Source of the DNA: an uncultured Collinsella sp.
GTDB lineage: Bacteria > Actinomycetota > Coriobacteriia > Coriobacteriales > Coriobacteriaceae
Assembly (NCBI GenBank): GCA_902492825.1
Contig: CABUMZ010000016.1
Location: 1-21,238 of the forward strand
Direction: 5' to 3'
DNA: 21,238 nt
Part shown: positions 1-5,652 of the stretch, piece by piece
How the letters are laid out: the number at the start of each line of letters is the position of its first letter
How positions within the stretch are numbered: the first letter of the stretch is position 1
Made by a program: the position numbers and the translations under genes
The notes under the pieces: generated by a model
The model's database searches: none
The model's input: the letters and a program-made list of their open reading frames with translations, nothing else
What the model was told of the DNA's origin: nothing

Positions 1-51
1 CCCGGCAGCCTTGCGGCGATCAACGAGCCGCTGCGCCATCGCAAGATCCAT
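1..51 (-). CDS. XRE-family helix-turn-helix regulator, N-terminal fragment
   Basis: Only the first 17 codons lie in the window, reading MDLAMAQRLVDRRKAAG before the edge. The ATG is preceded by a GAAAGGA Shine-Dalgarno on the minus strand at the usual distance. This opening (basic helix ending in RRKAAG) is typical of the first helix of XRE/Cro-type DNA-binding domains that continue with a 'LSQEELA' turn. The rest is outside the window, so the family is inferred from a short stretch. An internal Met at codon 5 is an alternative start but is less well spaced from the Shine-Dalgarno. Confidence 0.45.
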   Translation of the reverse strand, partial: MDLAMAQRLVDRRKAAG

Positions 52-105
52 GGTGGTTCCTTTCGTTTGATGGTCGAATCGAATGAGCCGAGTATGCCGA
101 GAACA

Positions 106-171
106 ACCGGTAGCGACCACCATTTCTAGTTAGAATCTGCTCCAACCCTACCGCAACTACCGGTAGCAACC
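106..171. repeat. Two direct copies of ACCGGTAGCRACC upstream of the regulator
   Basis: ACCGGTAGCGACC (106-118) recurs as ACCGGTAGCAACC (159-171), with 53 bp between the starts. The second copy overlaps the perfect palindrome CTACCGGTAG (157-166). They sit 55-120 bp upstream of the start codon of the HTH regulator, so they could be operators for it. This is inference: there is no clear promoter to anchor them. Confidence 0.3.
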
Positions 172-233
172 CCTAACGACCAGCCATTTCAGGACAAATG
201 TCAGCGCAAGTAGCAGCCAAGAGCCCCACTCAG

Positions 234-304
234 TAAGTTGCGGTGGAATAGTTTCTAGATTCAGCCATTTGCGGGCTAAGCGGGAACTATTCCACCGCAA
301 CTTA
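234..304. repeat. Intergenic hairpin element, GTTGCGGTG family, copy 1
   Basis: A perfect 20-bp inverted repeat (234-253 and 285-304; arm TAAGTTGCGGTGGAATAGTT) encloses a 31-nt loop. The same arm sequence, with two changes in the middle, forms the arms of the element at 7660-7726. The loops can also be aligned once this copy is reversed; both contain a TTAGCC core. It therefore looks like a dispersed element present in both orientations rather than a chance palindrome. It lies between two minus-strand genes and has no T-tract. Confidence 0.7.
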
Positions 305-366
305 ATTTCAGACCAAGCACCCGCAGCAAGAAGACGACTAGCCTCGGCGAGTATGTAAACGAAGGA

Positions 367-461
367 CCCTCCGACCCCCCGCCCGACGATTTCGATTGGC
401 GACCTTTGACGGAGTCAAGGGAGGAGCCAAATCGAAATACGTCGGGCGGGGGGTCGGAGGG
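367..461. repeat. ~95-nt near-perfect palindrome (large hairpin) downstream of pfkA
   Basis: 367-400 pairs with 426-461 as about 34 base pairs interrupted only by two single-A bulges on the right arm (429 and 439). The outer part is very GC-rich (CCCTCCGACCCCCCGCCCGACG). The interior 403-421 forms a second short stem with a GGA triloop. Between the two stems, 401-402 (GA) faces 421-425 (GAGGA), which could form a kink-turn-like junction with tandem G.A pairs. It lies 26 nt past the pfkA stop on the minus strand and could help end that transcript, though no clean U-tract follows. It could also be a small non-coding repeat element. Open reading frames across it are shadows of the palindrome. 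Confidence 0.65.
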
Positions 462-487
462 CCCGATGGGATGGATTTACGCCGAGG

Positions 488-1567
488 CTATTCGTCGCCG
501 AAGCTGATGCCCAACGATTTGGCCTCGCGCACCAGATCGCTCTGGGGGTCGACATACTTGAGCTTGCCGGCAACATCCTCGAGCGGCATGTGGCACATCT
601 TGCCGTCGCGCAGGGCGATCATGTAGCCAAACTCGCCGCGCAGGCAGCCCAGTGCCGCCTCGACGCCGCACTGGGTCGCAAAGATGCGGTCCTGGGCGTC
701 GGGCTGGCCGCCGCGCTGCGTGTGGCCGGGGATGGCAACGCGGGTCTCGCGACCGGTCTTGGCCTCGATTTCCTTGGCGATGTCGTAGACGATCGATGGG
801 CTCGTGCGCTCGGCGAGCTTCTTCTTGTACTCCTTCTTGGACAGCGCCGCGTCCTCCTTGGAGATGGCGCCCTCGGCAACGGCCACGATGGTAAAGCGGC
901 TGCCGGTCTCCATGCGATGCTCGATGGTCTTGATGACGTTGTCCATGTCGTAGGGGATCTCGGGAATCAGGATAACGTCCGCGCCGCCCGCGACGCCGGC
1001 GTACAGCGGGATCCAGCCAACCTTGTGCCCCATGATCTCGATGACGAACACGCGCCCATGGCTCGAAGCGGTGGTGTGAATGTCGTCGATGCACTTGGTG
1101 GCGACGTCGATGGCGCTCGTAAAGCCAAAGGTCATCTCGGTGCCCCAGGTGTCGTTATCGATGGTCTTGGGCAGGGCGATAACGTTGAGGCCCTCTTCGC
1201 GCAGGCGGTTGGCAGTCTTGGTGGAGCCGTTGCCGCCCAGCATAAACAGGCAGTCGAGCTGCAGCTTGTGATAGGTGTGGACCATCGCGGGCACCTTCTC
1301 GACGCCGTCGGCCTCGGGAGTGTCCAGACGCTTGAACGGCGTGCGGCTCGTGCCCAGGATGGTGCCGCCGCGGGTGAGGATGCCGCTAAAATCGGCGGGC
1401 GTCATGACGCGGAACCTGCTGTAGATGAGGCCTTGGTAGCCGTCCTCAAAACCGTAGATCTCGATAGGTTCTTCGCTATTGGTCATAAGCGTTTTGACGA
1501 TGCCGCGCATGGTGGCGTTGAGCGCCTGGCAGTCGCCGCCACTAGTAAGAAGACCGATCCTAAGCAT
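488..1567 (-). CDS. pfkA: 6-phosphofructokinase
   Basis: Phosphorylates fructose 6-phosphate to fructose 1,6-bisphosphate in glycolysis, in the cytoplasm. The 359-residue protein has the PFK signatures in order: GGDCQALN (10-17), GGNGS (111-115), PKTIDND with the catalytic Asp (133-139), MGHKVGW (179-185) and PGHTQRGGQPDAQDR (280-294). Gly at position 114 is the residue usually linked to ATP use. Lys at 134 is the residue usual in PPi-dependent and group III enzymes. This mixed pattern is known from ATP-using members of the PPi-type lineage, so ATP is the more likely donor, but this is not certain. The Asp of the common GGDG motif is Asn here. The start has a GGAAGGA Shine-Dalgarno. An extended -10 (TGTTATAAC, about 1587-1594) lies upstream on the minus strand. 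Confidence 0.93.
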   Translation of the reverse strand: MLRIGLLTSGGDCQALNATMRGIVKTLMTNSEEPIEIYGFEDGYQGLIYSRFRVMTPADFSGILTRGGTILGTSRTPFKRLDTPEADGVEKVPAMVHTYHKLQLDCLFMLGGNGSTKTANRLREEGLNVIALPKTIDNDTWGTEMTFGFTSAIDVATKCIDDIHTTASSHGRVFVIEIMGHKVGWIPLYAGVAGGADVILIPEIPYDMDNVIKTIEHRMETGSRFTIVAVAEGAISKEDAALSKKEYKKKLAERTSPSIVYDIAKEIEAKTGRETRVAIPGHTQRGGQPDAQDRIFATQCGVEAALGCLRGEFGYMIALRDGKMCHMPLEDVAGKLKYVDPQSDLVREAKSLGISFGDE

Positions 1568-1605
1568 GGTGAATCCTTCCGGGCAAGTTATAACATGCGC
1601 ATAAG

Positions 1606-1638
1606 TTTACCCCCGCACACTGTTGATGCGGGGGTAAA
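1606..1638. terminator. 12-bp hairpin between amidohydrolase and pfkA
   Basis: TTTACCCCCGCA (1606-1617) pairs with TGCGGGGGTAAA (1627-1638) across a 9-nt loop. It follows the end of the minus-strand amidohydrolase gene by about 70 nt and probably ends that transcript. It also overlaps the position expected for the -35 of the pfkA promoter, so it could instead be an operator. The U-tract is poor on both strands. Confidence 0.5.
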
Positions 1639-1707
1639 ACGTGTTAGCTCAGATGTATAGAAATGTAAGCAACGTCAGGCGAGCGTAAGGACGACGGTGC
1701 CAGCTCC

Positions 1708-2793
1708 TTACAGCGCGAAGGCGTCGACGTCGCCCCAGTGGCGGCGCAGCGTGATGGCGGCAGCGGGCTCGGTATTGTCAAAGACGACCGACCATTGCGT
1801 ATTGCTGGTGATGTCTTCCGGATTGGGCTCTTGCGCTGCGGCGCGCAGGGCTTTCCAAGCGACTGCCTCGTTTTGGGCACCGACATGGGCGTCAAGGACA
1901 TTGGCGATGGCGACGGCGCGCTCTTTACCATGGCCCAGCTCGCCGTTCTTTTGGTTGGGCAGCACTTCGTCACCATAGCAGGCATAGAAGTTCGTAACCT
2001 GGCGTACAGGAGTCGCTTTGAAAGCGCGGTCCGGATCGCGCGGATCCCACTCTACTACGCGCGCGTCACCGGCAGCGTCGTTGATAAAGAAGTGGTAATC
2101 GCGTCCGGCCATGGCGTGCATGTCGTAGGCAGAAAGCAGGTCTACGGCCTCCTGCGTGGTGGCGGCACGGTCGAGCACCAGACGGATGGCGAGCGAGGTA
2201 TTGATGACGGGGCGTTGCGTGTCCTGGTCGCAGGGCTTGGAATCCAGGGTGAGCACGGCAATGGACACGCCGCATTCGTTAACACCGTCGAGCTGGGCAA
2301 ACGGGCCCATGAGTGCGGCGGCACGTCCGGCGACGGAGTCAAGCGGAGTGTTATCGCCCAGGTTGTTAAGGGCGGCAAACCCGATGGAGGCATAGCTGCC
2401 GCGCGGGTGATTGCGCACCAGCAGCGCCGAGGTGTCGTCCTTAAAGTCGTAATTGCGACCGGTGCGCACGCGGCCTTCGGCATCTACGGCGACAAAAGCG
2501 CTGCAGGCAAACTGGGGCGCCTGGACATGTACCGGCATACCGGGCAGCACCTGTGCCATCACGGCATCGATGTAGGCCTGGTCGTCGCGCACGCCAGCGG
2601 CGATGATGCGGTCAAGGTCGTAGTCGTAAGCGATGTCGATTGCGTACAGGTCATAGCCATCCGCATAGCCAGTCAAGCGTCTGAGCGACGCGGCGGACTT
2701 GATTTGTTTGTGATAAACGATACCGGCGGCAATGGCGATGCCGACGGCGGTTCCTGCAACACCGCAGGCGATGGCAATGTTACGTGGCTTCAT
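1708..2793 (-). CDS. Linear amide C-N hydrolase (choloylglycine hydrolase / C45-like), membrane-anchored
   Basis: An N-terminal nucleophile (Ntn) hydrolase of the group containing bile-salt hydrolase, penicillin V acylase and C45 acyltransferases, which cleave non-peptide amide bonds. What is visible: a hydrophobic segment at about residues 6-27 (signal anchor), the probable nucleophile Cys97 in FACSAF, GRNYDF (112-117) matching the Arg/Asp of the family, DGVNECGVSI (169-178), and VTNF near 266-269. The 96 residues before Cys97 would be a propeptide or membrane-tethered leader, removed if the enzyme self-processes. Classic bile-salt hydrolases start directly at Cys2, so this is not a typical one, and its substrate is unknown. 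The start has a GAGGAG Shine-Dalgarno. It is divergent from the aminopeptidase at 2955. Confidence 0.78.
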   Translation of the reverse strand: MKPRNIAIACGVAGTAVGIAIAAGIVYHKQIKSAASLRRLTGYADGYDLYAIDIAYDYDLDRIIAAGVRDDQAYIDAVMAQVLPGMPVHVQAPQFACSAFVAVDAEGRVRTGRNYDFKDDTSALLVRNHPRGSYASIGFAALNNLGDNTPLDSVAGRAAALMGPFAQLDGVNECGVSIAVLTLDSKPCDQDTQRPVINTSLAIRLVLDRAATTQEAVDLLSAYDMHAMAGRDYHFFINDAAGDARVVEWDPRDPDRAFKATPVRQVTNFYACYGDEVLPNQKNGELGHGKERAVAIANVLDAHVGAQNEAVAWKALRAAAQEPNPEDITSNTQWSVVFDNTEPAAAITLRRHWGDVDAFAL

Positions 2794-2954
2794 GACGGCT
2801 CCTCTCGTCCTGTTAGCGCAATTGTCGCAAAAGGAGCGCGGGCATGATGGCTCAACTTGGTGAGCGGCGCGGAATTAAGCACGGAATGAAGAGTGCGGCG
2901 CTGGCGTGGCGGGGTATGCTGGAGGGGACCATCAACCCAGCGAAAGGGGAGAGC

Positions 2955-4340
2955 ATGACGGATCAGGAAACGCCCGAGCGCGTGCACGTGACGGCTGACG
3001 ATATCGAGGCCGCCAACGACCTTGTCGACTTTATCGAGGCATGCCCCAGCATGTTCCATACGGCGGCGACCATTATGGCCGAGCTCGACGAGGCGGGCTT
3101 TACCTACCTGCCCGAGAATGCGGCGTGGGATATCGAGCCGGGCGGGCGTTATTACACGCAGCGCAACACTTCGAGTGTTGTTGCCTTTAAGGTGGGCGAG
3201 GACCTGGCCGCGACGTGGGGCGAGGACGGCGTTGCCGGTGACTATCATTTTCAGCTCACGGCGTCGCATAGCGATTCGCCGACGTTTAAGGTTAAGGCTG
3301 TGCCCGAGCTCGATGGCGCAGGCGAGACGTTGCGCCTGAACACCGAGGCCTACGGCGGCATGATCGACTACACCTGGTTCGACCGCCCGCTGGCACTCGC
3401 GGGCCGCGTGCTGGTGCGCGAGGGCGACCGCATTGAGAGCCGCCTGCTTGCCACCGAGCGCGAGGTCGCTATTATCCCGAGCCTTGCTATCCATATGAAC
3501 CGTGGCGTCAACGAGGGCTTTGCTCCCAACCGAGCTGTCGACCTGTGCCCGCTCATCAGCGCCGGCGAGCTTAAGCAGGGCGACTTCGATGCCCTGATCG
3601 CCGACGAGCTCGATGTGGAGCCCGAGCAGATCCTGGGCCGCGACCTGTTCCTGGTCAATCGTCAGGATGCACGCATTTGGGGTTGGGCCGACGAGTTTAT
3701 CTCGACGCCTAAGCTCGACGACCTCGCCTGCGCCTACACCTCGCTGCAGGCGTTTTTGGGTGCCGAGAACGCGCATGACGTCTCGGTCTTCTGCTGCTTT
3801 GATAACGAGGAGGTTGGCTCCGAGACCAAGCAGGGCGCCATGTCGACCTTCTTGGCCGACGCGCTGCGCCGCATTAACGGGTCGCTGGGCTTTGATGACG
3901 AATCGTACCATCGCGCACTTGCCGCCTCGATGCTCGTGAGCTGCGATAACGCACATGCCGTACATCCCAACCACGCCGAGAAGTGCGATGCCCGCAACCA
4001 GGTGGTGCTTAACGGCGGCATTGTCATCAAGGAGGCCGCCAACCAGCACTACTGCACCGATGCCTTTAGCCGCGCGGTGTTCCAGGCCATCTGCGACGAC
4101 GCCGACGTGCCCACGCAGGCCTTCGCCAACAAGAGCGACATGGCCGGCGGCTCCACGCTCGGCAACCTGTCCAACATGCAGGCGAGCATGCACGCCGTTG
4201 ACGTGGGCCTGCCGCAGCTGGCCATGCACTCAAGCTACGAGACCGGCGGCGTGCGCGACGTAATGTACGCCATCCGCGCCCTCACCGCCTTCTACGAGCG
4301 AAACCTAACCATCAACGGCGCCGAAAGTGTAGAGCTCTAA
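2955..4340 (+). CDS. apeB: M18 family aminopeptidase
   Basis: A zinc aminopeptidase that removes N-terminal residues, often acidic or neutral, from peptides in the cytoplasm; M18 enzymes assemble as dodecameric tetrahedra. The ligand motifs are present in order: TASHSDSPTFKVK (first His), LDDLACAY (bridging Asp), FDNEEVGSE (Glu pair), SCDNAHAVHP (Asp) and AMHSSYETGG (last His). The length of 461 residues is normal. I chose ATG 2955 because AAAGGGGAG lies just before it. An upstream in-frame ATG at 2844 would add 37 residues unlike the family and lacks a good site. The gene stands alone, divergent from the amidohydrolase, and is followed by two hairpins. Confidence 0.93.
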   Translation: MTDQETPERVHVTADDIEAANDLVDFIEACPSMFHTAATIMAELDEAGFTYLPENAAWDIEPGGRYYTQRNTSSVVAFKVGEDLAATWGEDGVAGDYHFQLTASHSDSPTFKVKAVPELDGAGETLRLNTEAYGGMIDYTWFDRPLALAGRVLVREGDRIESRLLATEREVAIIPSLAIHMNRGVNEGFAPNRAVDLCPLISAGELKQGDFDALIADELDVEPEQILGRDLFLVNRQDARIWGWADEFISTPKLDDLACAYTSLQAFLGAENAHDVSVFCCFDNEEVGSETKQGAMSTFLADALRRINGSLGFDDESYHRALAASMLVSCDNAHAVHPNHAEKCDARNQVVLNGGIVIKEAANQHYCTDAFSRAVFQAICDDADVPTQAFANKSDMAGGSTLGNLSNMQASMHAVDVGLPQLAMHSSYETGGVRDVMYAIRALTAFYERNLTINGAESVEL

Positions 4341-4377
4341 AACCTGCCAAAAAGGGATGTTAATTTCGGCAGGTTTT
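4339..4377. terminator. Hairpin after apeB; CTGCCAAAAAGGGA repeat family, copy 1
   Basis: AAAACCTGCC (4339-4348, starting within the apeB stop codon) pairs with GGCAGGTTTT (4368-4377), and TTTTAT follows. It serves as an intrinsic terminator for apeB. The sequence CTGCCAAAAAGGGA inside it also occurs at 6610-6623 and, as CTACCAAAAAGGGA, at 16591-16604. This marks it as one copy of a recurring intergenic element. Confidence 0.7.
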
Positions 4378-4424
4378 ATCTGGGCGAATGCAAAAGGTGA
4401 AACCGAACTGGATTGGTGATGCGT

Positions 4425-4459
4425 AGCCGCCGAGGTGCAGTGTGCCTCGGCGGCTTTTT
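4425..4459 (+). terminator. Rho-independent terminator
   Basis: An 11-bp stem AGCCGCCGAGG / CCTCGGCGGCT (4425-4435, 4445-4455) with a 9-nt loop, followed by TTTTT. It is the second terminator after apeB and insulates the toxin-antitoxin promoter downstream. Confidence 0.85.
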
Positions 4460-4500
4460 GTGTACAGAGTACGGCTGATGCTTGTAAATGCTATACATGC

Positions 4501-4529
4501 TTTACGTATCTACCATAGAGTTTTATGAT
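4501..4529 (+). promoter_or_regulatory. Predicted sigma-70-type promoter of the toxin-antitoxin operon
   Basis: TTTACG (4501-4506) and TATGAT (4524-4529) are separated by exactly 17 bp. Transcription would start about 20 nt before the antitoxin's AAGGAGG site. The bases around and upstream of the -35 (GTAAATGCTATACATGC) form an imperfect dyad that could be the autoregulatory operator. The dyad is weak and that part is inference. Confidence 0.5.
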
Positions 4530-4554
4530 AGTTTTGAAGTATTAAGGAGGGGTC

Positions 4555-4935
4555 ATGACCACAACAGCCGCTCAGATCAACGTACGTCTCGATGCCGATC
4601 TTAAAAGGAGTGGGGACGCCGCTCTCTCCAAGGCCGGTATGACGCCGAGCCAAGCGGTGCGAGCGCTCTGGCAGCTTGCAGCGTCGCTGGCCGATCGCCC
4701 CGGTGCGCTCGAGGATATCCTGCTGCCCAGTCGTGCCCGGGCGGAACAGCGCGAGCGCGAAAAGGCCGTCAAACGTAAGCTCGAGCTTATGGATCAGGGG
4801 TCGAAGCTGTTCGCTGCCGCTTGCTGTGAATCGGGAATCGATATGGTCAAGGCTCAGCCATCGGACGACGAAGAGCTCAAACGGAATGCCTATGCGGATC
4901 GCTATGGCGAGGAGATGAGCTGGCTCTATGAGTGA
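4555..4935 (+). CDS. RelB/DinJ-family antitoxin
   Basis: Probable antitoxin of a type II toxin-antitoxin pair: it would bind and neutralise the toxin encoded next and repress its own promoter. The first ~45 residues (AQINVRLDADLKRSGDAALS, then MTPSQAVRALWQLAA) have the ribbon-helix-helix pattern of RelB/DinJ proteins: a beta strand, helix 1 of the KxxGDAALxKAG type, and a 'TPSQAVR' turn. The middle (about 60-80) is a highly charged helix, and the acidic C-terminus is likely the toxin-binding arm. At 126 residues it is longer than DinJ (about 86). An AAGGAGG Shine-Dalgarno is present. It overlaps the toxin start by 8 nt, which implies translational coupling. Confidence 0.8.
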   Translation: MTTTAAQINVRLDADLKRSGDAALSKAGMTPSQAVRALWQLAASLADRPGALEDILLPSRARAEQREREKAVKRKLELMDQGSKLFAAACCESGIDMVKAQPSDDEELKRNAYADRYGEEMSWLYE

Positions 4936-5422
4936 GACTCCAAAGCGCATCTTGGTTGACACCAACGTGTGGCTCGATTACTTCATTCCCTCACGACGTG
5001 GTCGTTCGGTGGCGATTGAGTTTTTACGCGATGCATGCACGGCGCAGGTTGATTTGCTGTATGCGGCGACATCGTCCAAAGACCTGTTTTATTTGATTTC
5101 AAGCGAACATAAGGCATGGTATCGGCGCGAGCATGGTTCGCTTTCCCAAGATGCCGCTGCGGCAGCGACATCGCTTGCATGGGATTGTCTTAGCGTGCTG
5201 TCGCAGCTTGCCACGCCAGTGCCCTGTGACCTGAGCGATATATGGATGGCGAGCAGGCAGCGTGAGCTCCATAGCGATTACGAAGACGATTTAATCATTG
5301 CGGCAGCGATACGCGCAAAGGCAGATCTCCTGGTCACCAACGATGCCAAACTCTCTTCGCATGCGCCCGTCGCAGCAATGAACGTCGAAAACGCAAGAAA
5401 CTATCTAACAACGCTTAAATAG
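4928..5422 (+). CDS. PIN-domain ribonuclease toxin (VapC-like)
   Basis: Predicted Mg2+-dependent RNase and toxin partner of the preceding gene. PIN-domain acids are visible: Asp11 in ILVDTNVWLDYF, Asp52 in SSKDLFYLI (a possible second acid), Asp121 in DYEDDLIIAAAI, and Asp139 in LLVTNDAKL. The length of 164 residues is slightly long for VapC (about 130-150). Its ATG lies inside the last codons of the antitoxin gene. PIN toxins usually pair with VapB-type antitoxins, while RelB/DinJ usually pairs with RelE/YafQ folds, so this is a mixed pairing. The cellular RNA target cannot be told from sequence. Confidence 0.85.
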   Translation: MSETPKRILVDTNVWLDYFIPSRRGRSVAIEFLRDACTAQVDLLYAATSSKDLFYLISSEHKAWYRREHGSLSQDAAAAATSLAWDCLSVLSQLATPVPCDLSDIWMASRQRELHSDYEDDLIIAAAIRAKADLLVTNDAKLSSHAPVAAMNVENARNYLTTLK

Positions 5423-5435
5423 CGCTAGACCCCTC

Positions 5436-5519
5436 TGGTCGAATAATGGTCAGCGAGAGTCCACAGGTAGGGCCGCGCCAGCAAAGCGCCGCAGGTTGAA
5501 CAAAAGTCAGCGAGAGCCC
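5436..5519 (+). repeat. Two 27-nt direct repeats with GTCAGCGAGAG core
   Basis: 5436-5462 and 5493-5519 match at 21 of 27 positions, with the 11-nt core GTCAGCGAGAG identical, and their starts are 57 nt apart. A third partial copy of the opening (TGGTCGA..AAGG) begins at 5523. The second copy runs directly into the left arm of the 98-nt foldable element. No gene covers this stretch. Confidence 0.6.
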
Positions 5520-5611
5520 GTCTGGTCGAGCAAGGTGCCTTGAAAGAGGAGGGCATTGGCCTTCTGGCCATGCCCGACGATTGAAAGGCAGATTGCCGTC
5601 CAGACGGGCTC
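5514..5611 (+). ncRNA. Candidate structured RNA: 98-nt rod with three tandem G.A motifs
   Basis: Manual folding gives one continuous rod. From the outside: a perfect 12-bp helix (5514-5525 with 5600-5611); two pairs and a bulged A; GCAA/TTGC (5530-5533 with 5593-5596); a two-by-two G-rich mismatch; TGCCTT/AAGGCA (5536-5541 with 5585-5590); then a symmetric 9x9 purine-rich segment (5542-5550 with 5576-5584). In that segment three GA/GA tandem mismatches alternate with A-U, A-U and G-C pairs. A ten-pair helix with one bulged T (5551-5561 with 5566-5575) follows, capped by TTCT. On the minus strand the G.A pairs would become C.U and not stabilise the fold, so the plus strand is favoured. No known RNA family is recognised. 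A dispersed repeat is the alternative. Confidence 0.45.
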
Positions 5612-5625
5612 GCAGCGTCGAGTGG

Positions 5626-5649
5626 TCCGCCGTTCGTTAGAACGGCGGA
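5626..5649. terminator. 10-bp hairpin between convergent genes
   Basis: TCCGCCGTTC (5626-5635) pairs perfectly with GAACGGCGGA (5640-5649) around a GTTA loop. It begins 4 nt past the stop of the minus-strand dehydrogenase and could serve either strand. No U-tract follows on either side, so termination strength is uncertain. Confidence 0.5.
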
Positions 5650-5652
5650 ACC

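Noticed and set aside
396..626. 76-codon frame starting inside the large palindrome
   Set aside because: It covers hairpin sequence and the 3' end of pfkA; no ribosome site and no family likeness.
590..1660. Long plus-strand open frame (356 codons) opposite pfkA
   Set aside because: It mirrors the phosphofructokinase gene; its translation is repetitive, Ala/Gly/Asp-rich and matches no family. GC-rich codon bias creates such antisense frames.
2844..2954. 37-residue extension of apeB
   Set aside because: No match to M18 N-termini; the internal ATG has a clear AAAGGGGAG site.
2790..4229. Long minus-strand frame (479 codons) opposite apeB
   Set aside because: It is the antisense shadow of the M18 peptidase; the peptidase has all metal ligands and a good ribosome site.
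5436..5535. Start of a CRISPR array
   Set aside because: Only two imperfect 27-nt repeats with a partial third at different spacing, no cas genes, and the spacer region itself takes part in other pairing.
5545..5585. Tiny peptide after AAAGAGGAGG inside the rod element
   Set aside because: The only close start would be ATT, and the reading frame is ten codons; the purine run is better explained by the tandem G.A pairs.
5514..5611. A tRNA-like (selenocysteine tRNA), SRP, 6S or tmRNA gene
   Set aside because: The length suggested it, but there is no T-loop GTTCRA, no CCA-type acceptor, no SRP GGAA/AGGA apical domain and no tmRNA features.
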